Made by a program: the position numbers and the translations under genes. The notes beneath the pieces were generated by a model. That model did not search any database, had not been told where the DNA came from, and saw nothing but the letters and a program-made list of their open reading frames with translations. Positions 4,884 to 11,018 of a stretch of 11,018 bases of DNA are shown piece by piece. This DNA comes from Christensenella sp. UBA1260 (GTDB lineage Bacteria; Bacillota; Clostridia; Christensenellales; CAG-917): the NCBI GenBank assembly GCA_002308155.1, contig DBVQ01000032.1:2674-13691 (forward strand). The letters run 5' to 3'. Within the stretch, counting starts at the first letter, position 1. Each line of letters begins with the position of its first letter.

Positions 4884-7073
4884 TTACTCCTTTGGAAACA
4901 GTTGGAAATAGCATTGCGCTATGCGAATACGTCTTAACTTATACTCGTGGCGTTCACGTTTCAAAACGAGTCCTTGCTTGTACGTGCATTTTGAGCAGTC
5001 GTTGCCGTATATCGTCTTGAACGGACAATGTGCAAAGGTCATAAGCGGAAGTTCGTCCTTAACTTCAACGCGTACAAGCGGCAACTTGCCCTCCTGCGCA
5101 TATTCTATTGACTCCGCAAACGCAATTGCGCCGAGTTCTTTTGATTGCTGAGCCGCAAAGCGGTTGGCAACATTGTGCCCTGCGCCCGCAATGACATCGC
5201 ATTTGCCTGCAAAATACAGCCCATACAAGTTTTCACTGACAACGGTTTTTATGCTACACTCTTCGAGTGTCTTTTCAATTATTTGCAAATCCTCGCCGTT
5301 GGCGATTATCGGCAACTGCAAAACGACGTCTTTGCCGTCAAGGTCAAGATTGTCAAGTGCTTTTTTGACAGCCGATGCACTGTAATCATTTGGCGCGAGC
5401 ACCACTCTTTCGCCCTTGCGCAAAATCACGCTGTTCATCTCGCTTTCAATGCGGTTAAAGGACAAAGCGTCCTCATAGTCATATTTGCCCTGCGGTTCAA
5501 GAGATTTCAAAACCTTATCAACGTCCTCTATCGGTTGTGCCACGATTTCGCGCTCGTTCAAAGCAATGATTTCTTCTTTGAGTGCAGCAAGCGCATTTCT
5601 CCTCACGCTGTTCGCCACGGATTTCGGCAAAAATACGCCGTTTGTGTCAACTTGTATTTCTTCAACCTCAAAGCCACTGTCCGCAACTTTGGAACATTGA
5701 GTTTTGATTTCGTCCATGCTTGTCGGGGCGTTTGTTGCCTTTTCAAGCGGGTTGTCGGATTTTGCTTCGCCTTCAACGGCTGTGCCGTTGACTGTTGCCG
5801 CTGCCTTGACGACGAGTGGCTCGCCAACGTTTGCCTTGGCGCTCAGCCTGACAGGCACTGTGCGCTCTGCGGAAAGCACCTTCTTTTCTTCCTCGCTGTC
5901 CAGTGTAAGATTCGCAGCATATCCCGCTTTCACTGCGGTCTTGCTGACAAACGAATACAAGTTTTTGCCGATTGGTTTTGGACTGCCCACGCCGAGGCTC
6001 GCTTTTTCAACGTCGCCGTCAAAGAACTTGAGTCCGTCACCGTTTGAAAGCGGATGTGAGCTCTCAATTGTTATCTCAAAAAGTCCGTCCTTGAAAGGTG
6101 CAACCTTTTTGACAACGCCTATATGTATGCCAATATGGTTGTTGAAGCGTTTTTCAATGACAAACGGCGTACCGCTGTCAAGATATGCGCGTTCAAGATA
6201 TTCCCCACGGCTAAACGAGGCTTTCAGCCTGTCTTTTTTTTCGGTTGTGAGGCTCAAACTCTTTTCGTTCGTCTCGATCGCGTCAAGAAGATGTCTATAA
6301 ATTGAGACGGCTTCCGCCACAAAACCCTCGCGTCTAAGTCTGCCTTCAATTTTGAAGGAAGAAACGCCTGCGTCAATCAAATCCTTGAGATTTTCCGCAA
6401 GACTCAAATCGCGAGCGGAGAGAAGATAGCCCTCGCCCGCCCTTTCAAACTTGCCGTTCTTTTCAAAGCCGGCAACGTACGGAAGACGGCAAAGTTGTTT
6501 GCAAAGTCCCCTATTGCCGCTCGCCCCCTGCTCCTTTGAACTCATATAGCAGTTGCCGCTAAACGCAACACAGAGTGCGCCCTGCACAAAGTATTCAATC
6601 TCAAGATTTGTATGTTTGCGGATTGCCTTTATGTCTTCGAGTTTGGTCTCACGAGACAAGACAACCCTCTTGAAACCAATCTTTTTCGCCACCTTTGCGC
6701 CGTACAGATTGTGCACGCCTATCTGTGTGCTTGCGTGCAGCACTATCCCGGGGAACGCCTTTTTGAGCGCATAGGCAACGCCCAAGTCCTGAACGAGATA
6801 TGCATCAACTTTTGCACGAATACAGGCGTTTACAAGCTCAAACAGAGGTTTAAACTCTTGATTCTGCAAAATCGTGTTGATTGTCGCATACACTTTGACG
6901 CCATAAAAATGAGCGCGACGAACGACTTCTCCTATGTTGTCCACTGAGAAGTTTTCCGCTTTCATGCGTGCGTTGAAATCGCCAAGTCCAAGATAGACGG
7001 CGTCAGCACCGCTGTTCACTGCGGCGTCAAAACTTTTGATATCTCCTGCCGGGGCTAAAAGTTCCAATCTCAT
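4884..7073 (-). CDS. U32-family protein (RlhA/collagenase-like, DUF3656 type)
   Basis: A 729-aa protein of the U32 group. The N-terminal domain starts with LELLAPAG (3-10) and has GADAVYLG (22-29), family hallmarks. A cysteine set C168, C175, C191 and C195 within CVAFSGNCYMSS and SGNRGLCKQLCR is proposed in this family to hold an Fe-S cluster. LSARDLSL (218-225) and FKIEGRLR (240-247) complete the core. The middle (about 310-430) resembles a beta-rich DUF3656 module, and the C-terminus has further cysteines C683, C693 and C696. E. coli RlhA, of similar architecture, is needed for hydroxylation of 23S rRNA C2501; other U32 members act in tRNA modification or are called collagenases. A role in RNA modification is more likely than proteolysis, but this is inference. 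The ATG at 7073 has AAAAGG just upstream. First gene of an operon with the hydrolase. Confidence 0.9.
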   Translation of the reverse strand: MRLELLAPAGDIKSFDAAVNSGADAVYLGLGDFNARMKAENFSVDNIGEVVRRAHFYGVKVYATINTILQNQEFKPLFELVNACIRAKVDAYLVQDLGVAYALKKAFPGIVLHASTQIGVHNLYGAKVAKKIGFKRVVLSRETKLEDIKAIRKHTNLEIEYFVQGALCVAFSGNCYMSSKEQGASGNRGLCKQLCRLPYVAGFEKNGKFERAGEGYLLSARDLSLAENLKDLIDAGVSSFKIEGRLRREGFVAEAVSIYRHLLDAIETNEKSLSLTTEKKDRLKASFSRGEYLERAYLDSGTPFVIEKRFNNHIGIHIGVVKKVAPFKDGLFEITIESSHPLSNGDGLKFFDGDVEKASLGVGSPKPIGKNLYSFVSKTAVKAGYAANLTLDSEEEKKVLSAERTVPVRLSAKANVGEPLVVKAAATVNGTAVEGEAKSDNPLEKATNAPTSMDEIKTQCSKVADSGFEVEEIQVDTNGVFLPKSVANSVRRNALAALKEEIIALNEREIVAQPIEDVDKVLKSLEPQGKYDYEDALSFNRIESEMNSVILRKGERVVLAPNDYSASAVKKALDNLDLDGKDVVLQLPIIANGEDLQIIEKTLEECSIKTVVSENLYGLYFAGKCDVIAGAGHNVANRFAAQQSKELGAIAFAESIEYAQEGKLPLVRVEVKDELPLMTFAHCPFKTIYGNDCSKCTYKQGLVLKRERHEYKLRRIRIAQCYFQLFPKE

Positions 7074-7108
7074 TTTGCACCTTTTCGTTTGTCTGCGCTT
7101 ATATGCTT

Positions 7109-7117
7109 ATTATAACA
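7109..7117 (-). promoter_or_regulatory. Extended -10 promoter of the U32-hydrolase operon
   Basis: On the minus strand TGT (7117-7115) precedes a perfect TATAAT (7114-7109). No good -35 is present at the usual distance, which is acceptable for an extended -10 promoter. Predicted start near 7102, a leader of about 28 nt. Its upstream DNA overlaps the divergent promoter at 7123-7151. Confidence 0.6.
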
Positions 7118-7122
7118 CGCTA

Positions 7123-7151
7123 TTGACAAAAATCCAGTACACATTTATAAT
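7123..7151 (+). promoter_or_regulatory. Consensus SigA promoter of the GtrA-like gene
   Basis: TTGACA (7123-7128), exactly 17 bp, TATAAT (7146-7151): a full consensus match. Predicted start near 7158 with an AT-rich leader of about 44 nt. It is back-to-back with the U32 operon promoter, whose -10 lies 6 bp outside this -35, so the two may compete for polymerase. Confidence 0.85.
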
Positions 7152-7201
7152 AATATTACATTTATTTGTAAACAAAAAAAACAATATATAAGGGAGAAAT
7201 C

Positions 7202-7879
7202 ATGGAAGACGAAAAAAACGTCCTTGAGCCACAAGCGGAAGAAGTCGCATTGAGCGAATCTGCCGAAGGCGAAATCCAAGAAGAAGCACCAAAAAAGAAG
7301 AGCCTCAAAGGGCTCATTGAATATATCAAAACACACGAGACTTTGCGTCAAGCCATACTGTTCTTCTTGTTCAGCATGATCTGCGGCGCAAGCCAAATGA
7401 TTATAACCGCAGTCCTTCCGCTCATCCTTCGCGCGGCTTCGCCAAGCATGAGAGAACCTTTCAAATGGTTCTTGTTTGATTATACCGAAAAAGGTATCGG
7501 CGAATTCATTGGTTTTATCGTCGGATCTGTGGTCGGACAAGTCCTTACGTTTGTGCTCAACCGCAAAAAGACTTTCAACGTCCACGATCATATTCCGTTT
7601 AGAGCGATAGCATACGCAATTATGGCAGTACTTATCATCTTGATGCAAACGGCGATTGGCGGCGGCATCACCGGTGCTCTCGCAAAGGCTGTTCCTGATG
7701 CGAGCGATTTGATTTCAACAATCTTCAACCTTATTGCACAAATGGTCGCAGGTATTGCAGCGCTTGTGGTAAACTTCCTTGGCAACAAATTTTTCATTAT
7801 GCGCAAGTTCAAAGGCTCTGAGGATGCCGCAAGTGCCGAAGAACCCGCTCAGCCCGAAGAAGAAAACAAAGCGGAATAA
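7202..7879 (+). CDS. GtrA-like membrane protein
   Basis: A 225-aa protein with a charged N-terminal tail (1-48, rich in Glu), a four-helix membrane region (about 51-77, 100-120, 134-162, 171-199) and an acidic C-terminal tail (205-225). Helices 2 and 4 end in VLTFVLNRKKTF (114-125) and NFLGNKFFIM (191-200), which match the repeated NFxxNRxxxF-type signature of the GtrA family. GtrA proteins are thought to move or aid lipid-linked sugars across the membrane for cell-wall or lipopolysaccharide glycosylation; no glycosyltransferase neighbours this copy, so the substrate is unknown. AGGGAG (7191-7196) supports the ATG at 7202. It has its own consensus promoter and terminator. The tail EEPAQPEEE is nearly the same as that of the following MATE protein. 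Confidence 0.72.
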   Translation: MEDEKNVLEPQAEEVALSESAEGEIQEEAPKKKSLKGLIEYIKTHETLRQAILFFLFSMICGASQMIITAVLPLILRAASPSMREPFKWFLFDYTEKGIGEFIGFIVGSVVGQVLTFVLNRKKTFNVHDHIPFRAIAYAIMAVLIILMQTAIGGGITGALAKAVPDASDLISTIFNLIAQMVAGIAALVVNFLGNKFFIMRKFKGSEDAASAEEPAQPEEENKAE

Positions 7880-7912
7880 AGCATTCTTTGCAAACAACAC
7901 TACACCAATCAC

Positions 7913-7943
7913 AAAACAGCACCTCGCAAGGCGCTGTTTTTTT
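7913..7943 (+). terminator. Intrinsic terminator of the GtrA-like gene
   Basis: AACAGC (7915-7920) pairs with GCTGTT (7933-7938), continued past one mismatch by CCT/AGG around a CGCA loop, and is followed by a run of T to 7943. Confidence 0.82.
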
Positions 7944-7973
7944 ACTGCCCAGTAAGTTTTTTGTAAAAATTCC

Positions 7974-8011
7974 AAAAATCTGTTGTGGATTTTTCCGCGT
8001 TGTTGTATTCT
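7974..8011 (+). promoter_or_regulatory. Possible promoter and inverted repeat upstream of the MATE gene
   Basis: AAAAATC (7974-7980) and GATTTTT (7988-7994) form a 7-bp inverted repeat with a 7-nt spacer. A weak promoter, TTGTGG (7983-7988), 17 bp, TATTCT (8006-8011), overlaps the right arm, so the repeat could be an operator. The hexamer matches are poor and no operator family is recognised. Confidence 0.3.
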
Positions 8012-8047
8012 TTGCATTGTATGAGCACGACACAGATAAAAGGCACG

Positions 8048-9631
8048 ATGAATATGACGGAAGGCAGTCCATACAAACTTATGGTCAAATTTGCCTTGCC
8101 GATTTTGCTCAGCCAGATTTTTCAACAATTCTACAACACGGCGGACACCTTGATAGTCGGCAGGTTTCTCGGCACAAACGCACTTGCGGCTGTCAGCTCG
8201 TCGGGTCCGCTCATATTCCTGCTTAGTTCGTTCTTTATCGGAACGGCGCAAGGCGCAGGCATAGTCATATCTCGCTATTTCGGCGCAAAGGACTATGACA
8301 AAGTCTCTCGTGCAATCCACAACAATTTTGCCTTTGGTCTGCTTGCAGGCTTGTTCCTCACAATCATTGGCGTTGGACTGACGCCTTTCCTGCTCAAATG
8401 GATGAACACGGACGAAAGCGTTTTGCCACAGGCTATCGAATATTTTAGGTTCTACTTTATCGGCTCGCTTGGCATGGTCATGTACAACGTGTGCAGTTCC
8501 ACGATGAACGCACTTGGAGACAGCAAGCGCCCGCTCATCTTTTTGATAACCTCATCCATCATCAACATTACGCTTGACATAATCTTCATCCGCGTATGCC
8601 ACTTTGGCGTGTGGAGTGCGGCGGTTGCAACGGTTATGTCTCAATTTTTCAGCGTTATCCTCTGCCTTATGCACCTTTGCAGACCCGGACACATCTACAC
8701 CATCAACGTCAAAAAAATCCGTTTCTACAAGGATATGTGCAAGGAGATTGTCAAATACGGCTTGCCGGGCGGCGTTCAAAACTCCGTTATCGGCTTTGCC
8801 AATGTCATTGTGCAGTCTCAAATCAACTCTTTCGGCGCGTTTGCCACAGCGGCGTACGGCTCGTATGCCAAGATTGAAGGATTTGCCTTCCTTCCAATCA
8901 ACTGCTTCTGTATGGCAATAACCACTTTCGTCGGGCAGAACCTCGGCGCGGGCGAAAAGAAGCGTGCGAGAACAGGCGCGCGGTTTGGGATATGCTCCTC
9001 CGTTGTGCTTGCCGAACTCATAGGCGTGGCAATATACTTTGGCTCGCCGTATCTCATCGGACTCTTTGACTCCACACCCGAAGTCATCGCCAACGGAACC
9101 ATGCAAGCTCATATCTGCTCCCTATTCTTCGGGCTTCTCGCTCTCTCACACGCAATAGCCGCCGTATGCCGCGGTGCAGGCAGAGCCTTTGTACCTATGG
9201 CCGTCATGCTATCCGTGTGGTGCGTGTTTAGAATATCTTATATCGTCACAATCATGCACTTTGTGCATGAACTGAGGTTTATCTTCTGGGCATACCCAAT
9301 CACTTGGGGCATAAGCTCGGTGATCTACATCCTCTACTACTATCTCAGCCACTGGCAGGACGGTTTTGACAACAAACTTGCCACCACGCCAGAAAATGCG
9401 GAAATCACGGATATTCTTGAGGCTCCGTCTCAAACCGCAGAAACTTCTCAAATCACAGTCCCTGCCGAACCTAAGCCCGAGTTCTTGTCGCCGATTGAAG
9501 ACAGCCTTGACATCCCGCAGGAATTTGCGGGCACTGAGAGTGTCGGCGAGACTGTTGACACAGAACCTGCCCAAGCAGAAGGCACTGCGCCTGACGACGA
9601 AGAACCCGCTCAAACGGAAGAAGACAAATAA
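8048..9631 (+). CDS. MATE-family multidrug/metabolite exporter
   Basis: A 527-aa integral membrane antiporter of the MATE family, which exports drugs or metabolites with Na+ or H+ influx. The start MNMTEGSPYKL and QQFYNTADTLIVGRFLG (26-42) match the N-lobe start seen in clostridial MATE proteins. The second lobe repeats the pattern around GLPGGVQNSV (238-247), and FVGQNLGAG (294-302) with the following basic segment is conserved. About twelve helices are spread over residues 14-435. An unusual acidic, Pro-rich tail of about 85 residues follows (441-527). The ATG at 8048 is preferred because AAAAGG (8038-8043) precedes it and the N-terminus fits the family; the ATG at 8021 and GTG at 7985 are in-frame alternatives with no ribosome binding site. 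Flanked by terminators, so probably monocistronic. The substrate cannot be predicted. Confidence 0.92.
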   Translation: MNMTEGSPYKLMVKFALPILLSQIFQQFYNTADTLIVGRFLGTNALAAVSSSGPLIFLLSSFFIGTAQGAGIVISRYFGAKDYDKVSRAIHNNFAFGLLAGLFLTIIGVGLTPFLLKWMNTDESVLPQAIEYFRFYFIGSLGMVMYNVCSSTMNALGDSKRPLIFLITSSIINITLDIIFIRVCHFGVWSAAVATVMSQFFSVILCLMHLCRPGHIYTINVKKIRFYKDMCKEIVKYGLPGGVQNSVIGFANVIVQSQINSFGAFATAAYGSYAKIEGFAFLPINCFCMAITTFVGQNLGAGEKKRARTGARFGICSSVVLAELIGVAIYFGSPYLIGLFDSTPEVIANGTMQAHICSLFFGLLALSHAIAAVCRGAGRAFVPMAVMLSVWCVFRISYIVTIMHFVHELRFIFWAYPITWGISSVIYILYYYLSHWQDGFDNKLATTPENAEITDILEAPSQTAETSQITVPAEPKPEFLSPIEDSLDIPQEFAGTESVGETVDTEPAQAEGTAPDDEEPAQTEEDK

Positions 9632-9671
9632 TATAATAAACCGGTCGAAGACCGCGAAGACCGCAAAGGCC

Positions 9672-9700
9672 GCACCCTGCAAAACGCAGGGTGCTTTTTT
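9672..9700 (+). terminator. Intrinsic terminator of the MATE gene
   Basis: GCACCCTGC (9672-9680) and GCAGGGTGC (9686-9694) form a perfect 9-bp stem with an AAAAC loop, followed by six T. The stretch just before (9643-9671) holds a degenerate 9-bp repeat (GACCGCGAA, GACCGCAAA, GGCCGCACC) with no evident role. Confidence 0.9.
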
Positions 9701-9725
9701 GTTGGCACGGAGACGAAACATGTCA

Positions 9726-9779
9726 AGATGTTGTGCCAAAGCGCACACTATATATGGTGTCTGCACGCACACAACATCT
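9726..9779. repeat. 54-bp dyad: inverted repeat around an NrdR-like box
   Basis: AGATGTTGTG (9726-9735) and CACAACATCT (9770-9779) are perfect 10-bp inverted repeats. Their centre (9752.5) is also the centre of ACACTATATATGGTGT (9745-9760), itself a 6-bp-stem palindrome. No T tract follows, so it is not a terminator. Confidence 0.6.
9745..9760. promoter_or_regulatory. NrdR-box-like site, promoter-distal
   Basis: ACACTATATATGGTGT fits the known 16-bp NrdR consensus acaCwAtATaTwGtgt with one clear difference. NrdR is the ATP/dATP-sensing repressor of ribonucleotide reductase genes. The site lies about 300 bp upstream of the nrdD promoter start and has no partner box at the usual 31-32 bp spacing, so its role is uncertain. 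Confidence 0.45.
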
Positions 9780-9815
9780 AGTTCTCACTGCGCCCTGCCA
9801 AGCACTCGAAGAGCG

Positions 9816-9837
9816 TGTATAAAATGTTGGTTATACA
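9816..9837. repeat. Small inverted repeat
   Basis: TGTATAA (9816-9822) and TTATACA (9831-9837) form a 7-bp inverted repeat with an 8-nt spacer, the shape of a dimeric repressor site. No regulator family is recognised, and it may be chance in AT-rich DNA. Confidence 0.3.
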
Positions 9838-9952
9838 ATTAGATTGCGGGTTATTTTGCCGATTTCAAAAAAATATACATTAACATAGCCGAAAATGCAA
9901 ATCTTGGGACACGAAATGTGGAATATGCAAAAAATGACAATTTTTGACAAAA

Positions 9953-10000
9953 ACACTATATCTTGTGTTTCACGCAAATGTTTTACACTTTATTTTGCGA
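9953..10000. promoter_or_regulatory. Tandem NrdR boxes of nrdD
   Basis: Box 1, ACACTATATCTTGTGT (9953-9968), is an essentially full match to the NrdR consensus. Box 2, ACACTTTATTTTGCGA (9985-10000), is degenerate (about 12 of 16). Start-to-start spacing is 32 bp, three helical turns, which is the arrangement normally seen for NrdR pairs. Box 2 ends 6 bp before the -35, so repression by NrdR when dNTPs are plentiful is expected. Confidence 0.8.
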
Positions 10001-10006
10001 TTTGTC

Positions 10007-10034
10007 TTGACATATTTTTTTGATGCGGTATAAT
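10007..10034 (+). promoter_or_regulatory. Promoter of nrdD
   Basis: TTGACA (10007-10012), 16 bp, TATAAT (10029-10034): both hexamers are perfect. Predicted start near 10041, leaving a leader of about 29 nt with AAAGGGGA (10053-10060) before the ATG at 10070. Confidence 0.85.
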
Positions 10035-10069
10035 GAAAAAGCAAATTTTCTTAAAGGGGACAGATCCAA

Positions 10070-11018
10070 ATGTTAAGTGTCAAAAAAAGAGACGGCAACG
10101 TTGTGCCGTTCAACCTGAACAAAATCAAAATAGCAATCGAGAAGGCATTCGTCGCAGTTCACAAAAATTATAGCGACGACATCCTCGACATGCTCGCTCT
10201 CCGCGTCACCGCAGCCTTCAATGACAAGGTCAAGGACGACGTGGTCACTGTCGAAGACGTCCAAGACGCAGTCGAAGTCGTGCTCATTCAAGCAAGCTAT
10301 GTCGAAGTTGCAAAGGCATACATCCTTTATCGTAAACAACACGAAAAACTTCGTACAGTCGGCTCCACACTTCTCGACTACAAGAACACAGTCAACAACT
10401 ATCTCAAAGTCAACGACTGGCGCGTCAAAGAGAACTCCACGGTTTCCTATTCTGTTGGTGGTCTTATCCTTTCAAACTCCGGTGCAGTCACAGCAAACTA
10501 TTGGCTCTCAGAAGTTTATGATGAGGAAATCGGCAACGCACACAGAAATGCGGAAATCCACATCCACGACCTTTCAATGCTTTCCGGCTACTGCGCAGGC
10601 TGGAGCCTCAAGCAACTCATCAAAGAAGGTCTTGGCGGTATCCCTGGCAAAATCACGTCTTCCCCAGCCAGCCACCTCTCCACTCTCTGCAACCAAATGG
10701 TCAACTTCCTTGGCATTATGCAAAACGAGTGGGCCGGCGCACAAGCCTTCTCTTCGTTTGACACATACCTCGCTCCGTTTGTCAAGATTGACAATCTTTC
10801 ATACAAAGAGGTTAAACAATGCATTCAATCCTTTATATATGGTGTAAACACTCCATCTCGTTGGGGCACACAAGCACCGTTCACCAACATCACTCTTGAC
10901 TGGGTTGTTCCAAACGACCTCGCTGAGCTCAACTGCATCGTCGGTGGCAAGGAGCAAAACTTCAAATATAAGGATTGCGCAAAAGAAATGGAAATGGTCA
11001 ACAAGGCGTTCATCGAGA
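10070..11018 (+). CDS. nrdD: Anaerobic ribonucleoside-triphosphate reductase (class III), 5' part
   Basis: The reading frame is open from the ATG at 10070 to the window end (316 residues seen, 3' end missing). The enzyme makes deoxyribonucleoside triphosphates without oxygen, using a C-terminal glycyl radical installed by NrdG. Residues 1-95 form an ATP-cone: MLSVKKRDGNVVPFNLNKI start and a helical end AYILYRKQHEKLR (83-95), the allosteric dATP/ATP site. The catalytic domain shows NSGAVTANYWL (136-146), AEIHIHDL (161-168), SGYCAGWSL (172-180), LCNQMVNF (206-213), WAGAQAFSSFDTYLAPFV (221-238) and SRWGTQAPFTNITLDW (263-278), all characteristic of NrdD. The radical-bearing Gly and zinc cysteines lie beyond the window. 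AAAGGGGA supports the start. NrdR boxes upstream agree with the function; nrdG is expected downstream. Confidence 0.95.
   Translation, partial: MLSVKKRDGNVVPFNLNKIKIAIEKAFVAVHKNYSDDILDMLALRVTAAFNDKVKDDVVTVEDVQDAVEVVLIQASYVEVAKAYILYRKQHEKLRTVGSTLLDYKNTVNNYLKVNDWRVKENSTVSYSVGGLILSNSGAVTANYWLSEVYDEEIGNAHRNAEIHIHDLSMLSGYCAGWSLKQLIKEGLGGIPGKITSSPASHLSTLCNQMVNFLGIMQNEWAGAQAFSSFDTYLAPFVKIDNLSYKEVKQCIQSFIYGVNTPSRWGTQAPFTNITLDWVVPNDLAELNCIVGGKEQNFKYKDCAKEMEMVNKAFIE

Larger units (their letters stand above)
9701..10069 (+). other. Long regulatory intergenic region upstream of nrdD
   Basis: These 369 bases hold no credible gene. A Lys/Arg-rich open frame from 9366 to 9842 is an out-of-frame shadow of the MATE tail. 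The region contains a 54-bp dyad with a central NrdR-like box (9726-9779), a smaller inverted repeat (9816-9837), a tandem NrdR box pair (9953-10000) and the nrdD promoter (10007-10034). From 9838 to 9952 it is AT-rich with nothing recognisable. Confidence 0.6.

Noticed and set aside
5145..6047. Plus-strand open frame of 300 codons
   Set aside because: Antisense to the U32 coding sequence; the composition looks like a shadow frame and no start signal is present.
9643..9671. 9-bp repeat GACCGCGAA/GACCGCAAA/GGCCGCACC
   Set aside because: Only about three degenerate units, next to a terminator; too short to claim a function.
9366..9842. Lys/Arg-rich open frame running past the MATE stop
   Set aside because: It is the out-of-frame reading of the acidic tail region and crosses the MATE terminator and the NrdR-like dyad.
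9944..9949. TTGACA upstream of the NrdR boxes as an alternative nrdD promoter
   Set aside because: No -10 hexamer lies at 16-18 bp. The promoter at 10007-10034 has both perfect hexamers.

Overview
The window looks like a chromosomal segment of an anaerobic, mid-GC Bacillota (Clostridia-like) bacterium, probably uncultured. The tmk-holB-ricT order is typical of Bacillota. The start sites carry strong AGGAG-type ribosome binding sites, the promoters are SigA-like, and an oxygen-sensitive class III ribonucleotide reductase and a 2[4Fe-4S] ferredoxin point to anaerobic life. Taxonomy is inference from gene order and style, not a database match.

Layout. (1) 47-2540, plus strand: a promoter and a tightly overlapping operon of thymidylate kinase (tmk), DNA polymerase III delta' (holB) and the PSP1-family Fe-S protein RicT/YaaT. 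(2) 2541-2700: a nested, highly structured element that ends this operon, followed by the terminator of the convergent gene. (3) 2701-3494, minus strand: a tyrosine-phosphatase-family enzyme with a promoter that predicts a leaderless mRNA. (4) 3566-3925, minus strand: a second copy of the structured element, lying just 3' of a small ferredoxin gene that has its own promoter. (5) 3945-7117, minus strand: a two-gene operon of a large U32-family (RlhA/collagenase-like) protein and an alpha/beta-hydrolase. (6) 7123-7943, plus strand: a GtrA-like membrane protein with a consensus promoter and its own terminator. (7) 7974-9700, plus strand: a MATE-family exporter and its terminator. (8) 9701-10069: a 370-bp regulatory region with NrdR-box-like operators and a strong promoter, leading into the 5' part of nrdD, which runs off the window end.

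The most unusual feature is the pair of about 122-126-nt elements at 2541-2662 (plus) and 3566-3691 (minus). Both lie immediately downstream of a gene, in the sense direction. Both share an outer 16-18-bp stem, an inner hairpin with a bulged A, a distal tetraloop stem, and a conserved 25-nt unpaired block that is 21/25 identical. Several stem differences between the copies are compensatory, which suggests selection on RNA (or cruciform) structure. I do not recognise the family. Second-tier observations are an NrdR-type site at the exact centre of a 54-bp dyad about 300 bp upstream of nrdD, a tandem NrdR box pair, and a near-identical acidic C-terminal tail shared by the adjacent GtrA-like and MATE genes.

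Functionally, the core genes cover dNTP supply and DNA replication (tmk, holB, nrdD), RNA processing or rRNA modification (ricT, the U32 protein), electron transfer (ferredoxin), and envelope or export functions (GtrA-like, MATE). Nothing in the sequence points to a phage, an insertion sequence or a CRISPR array.
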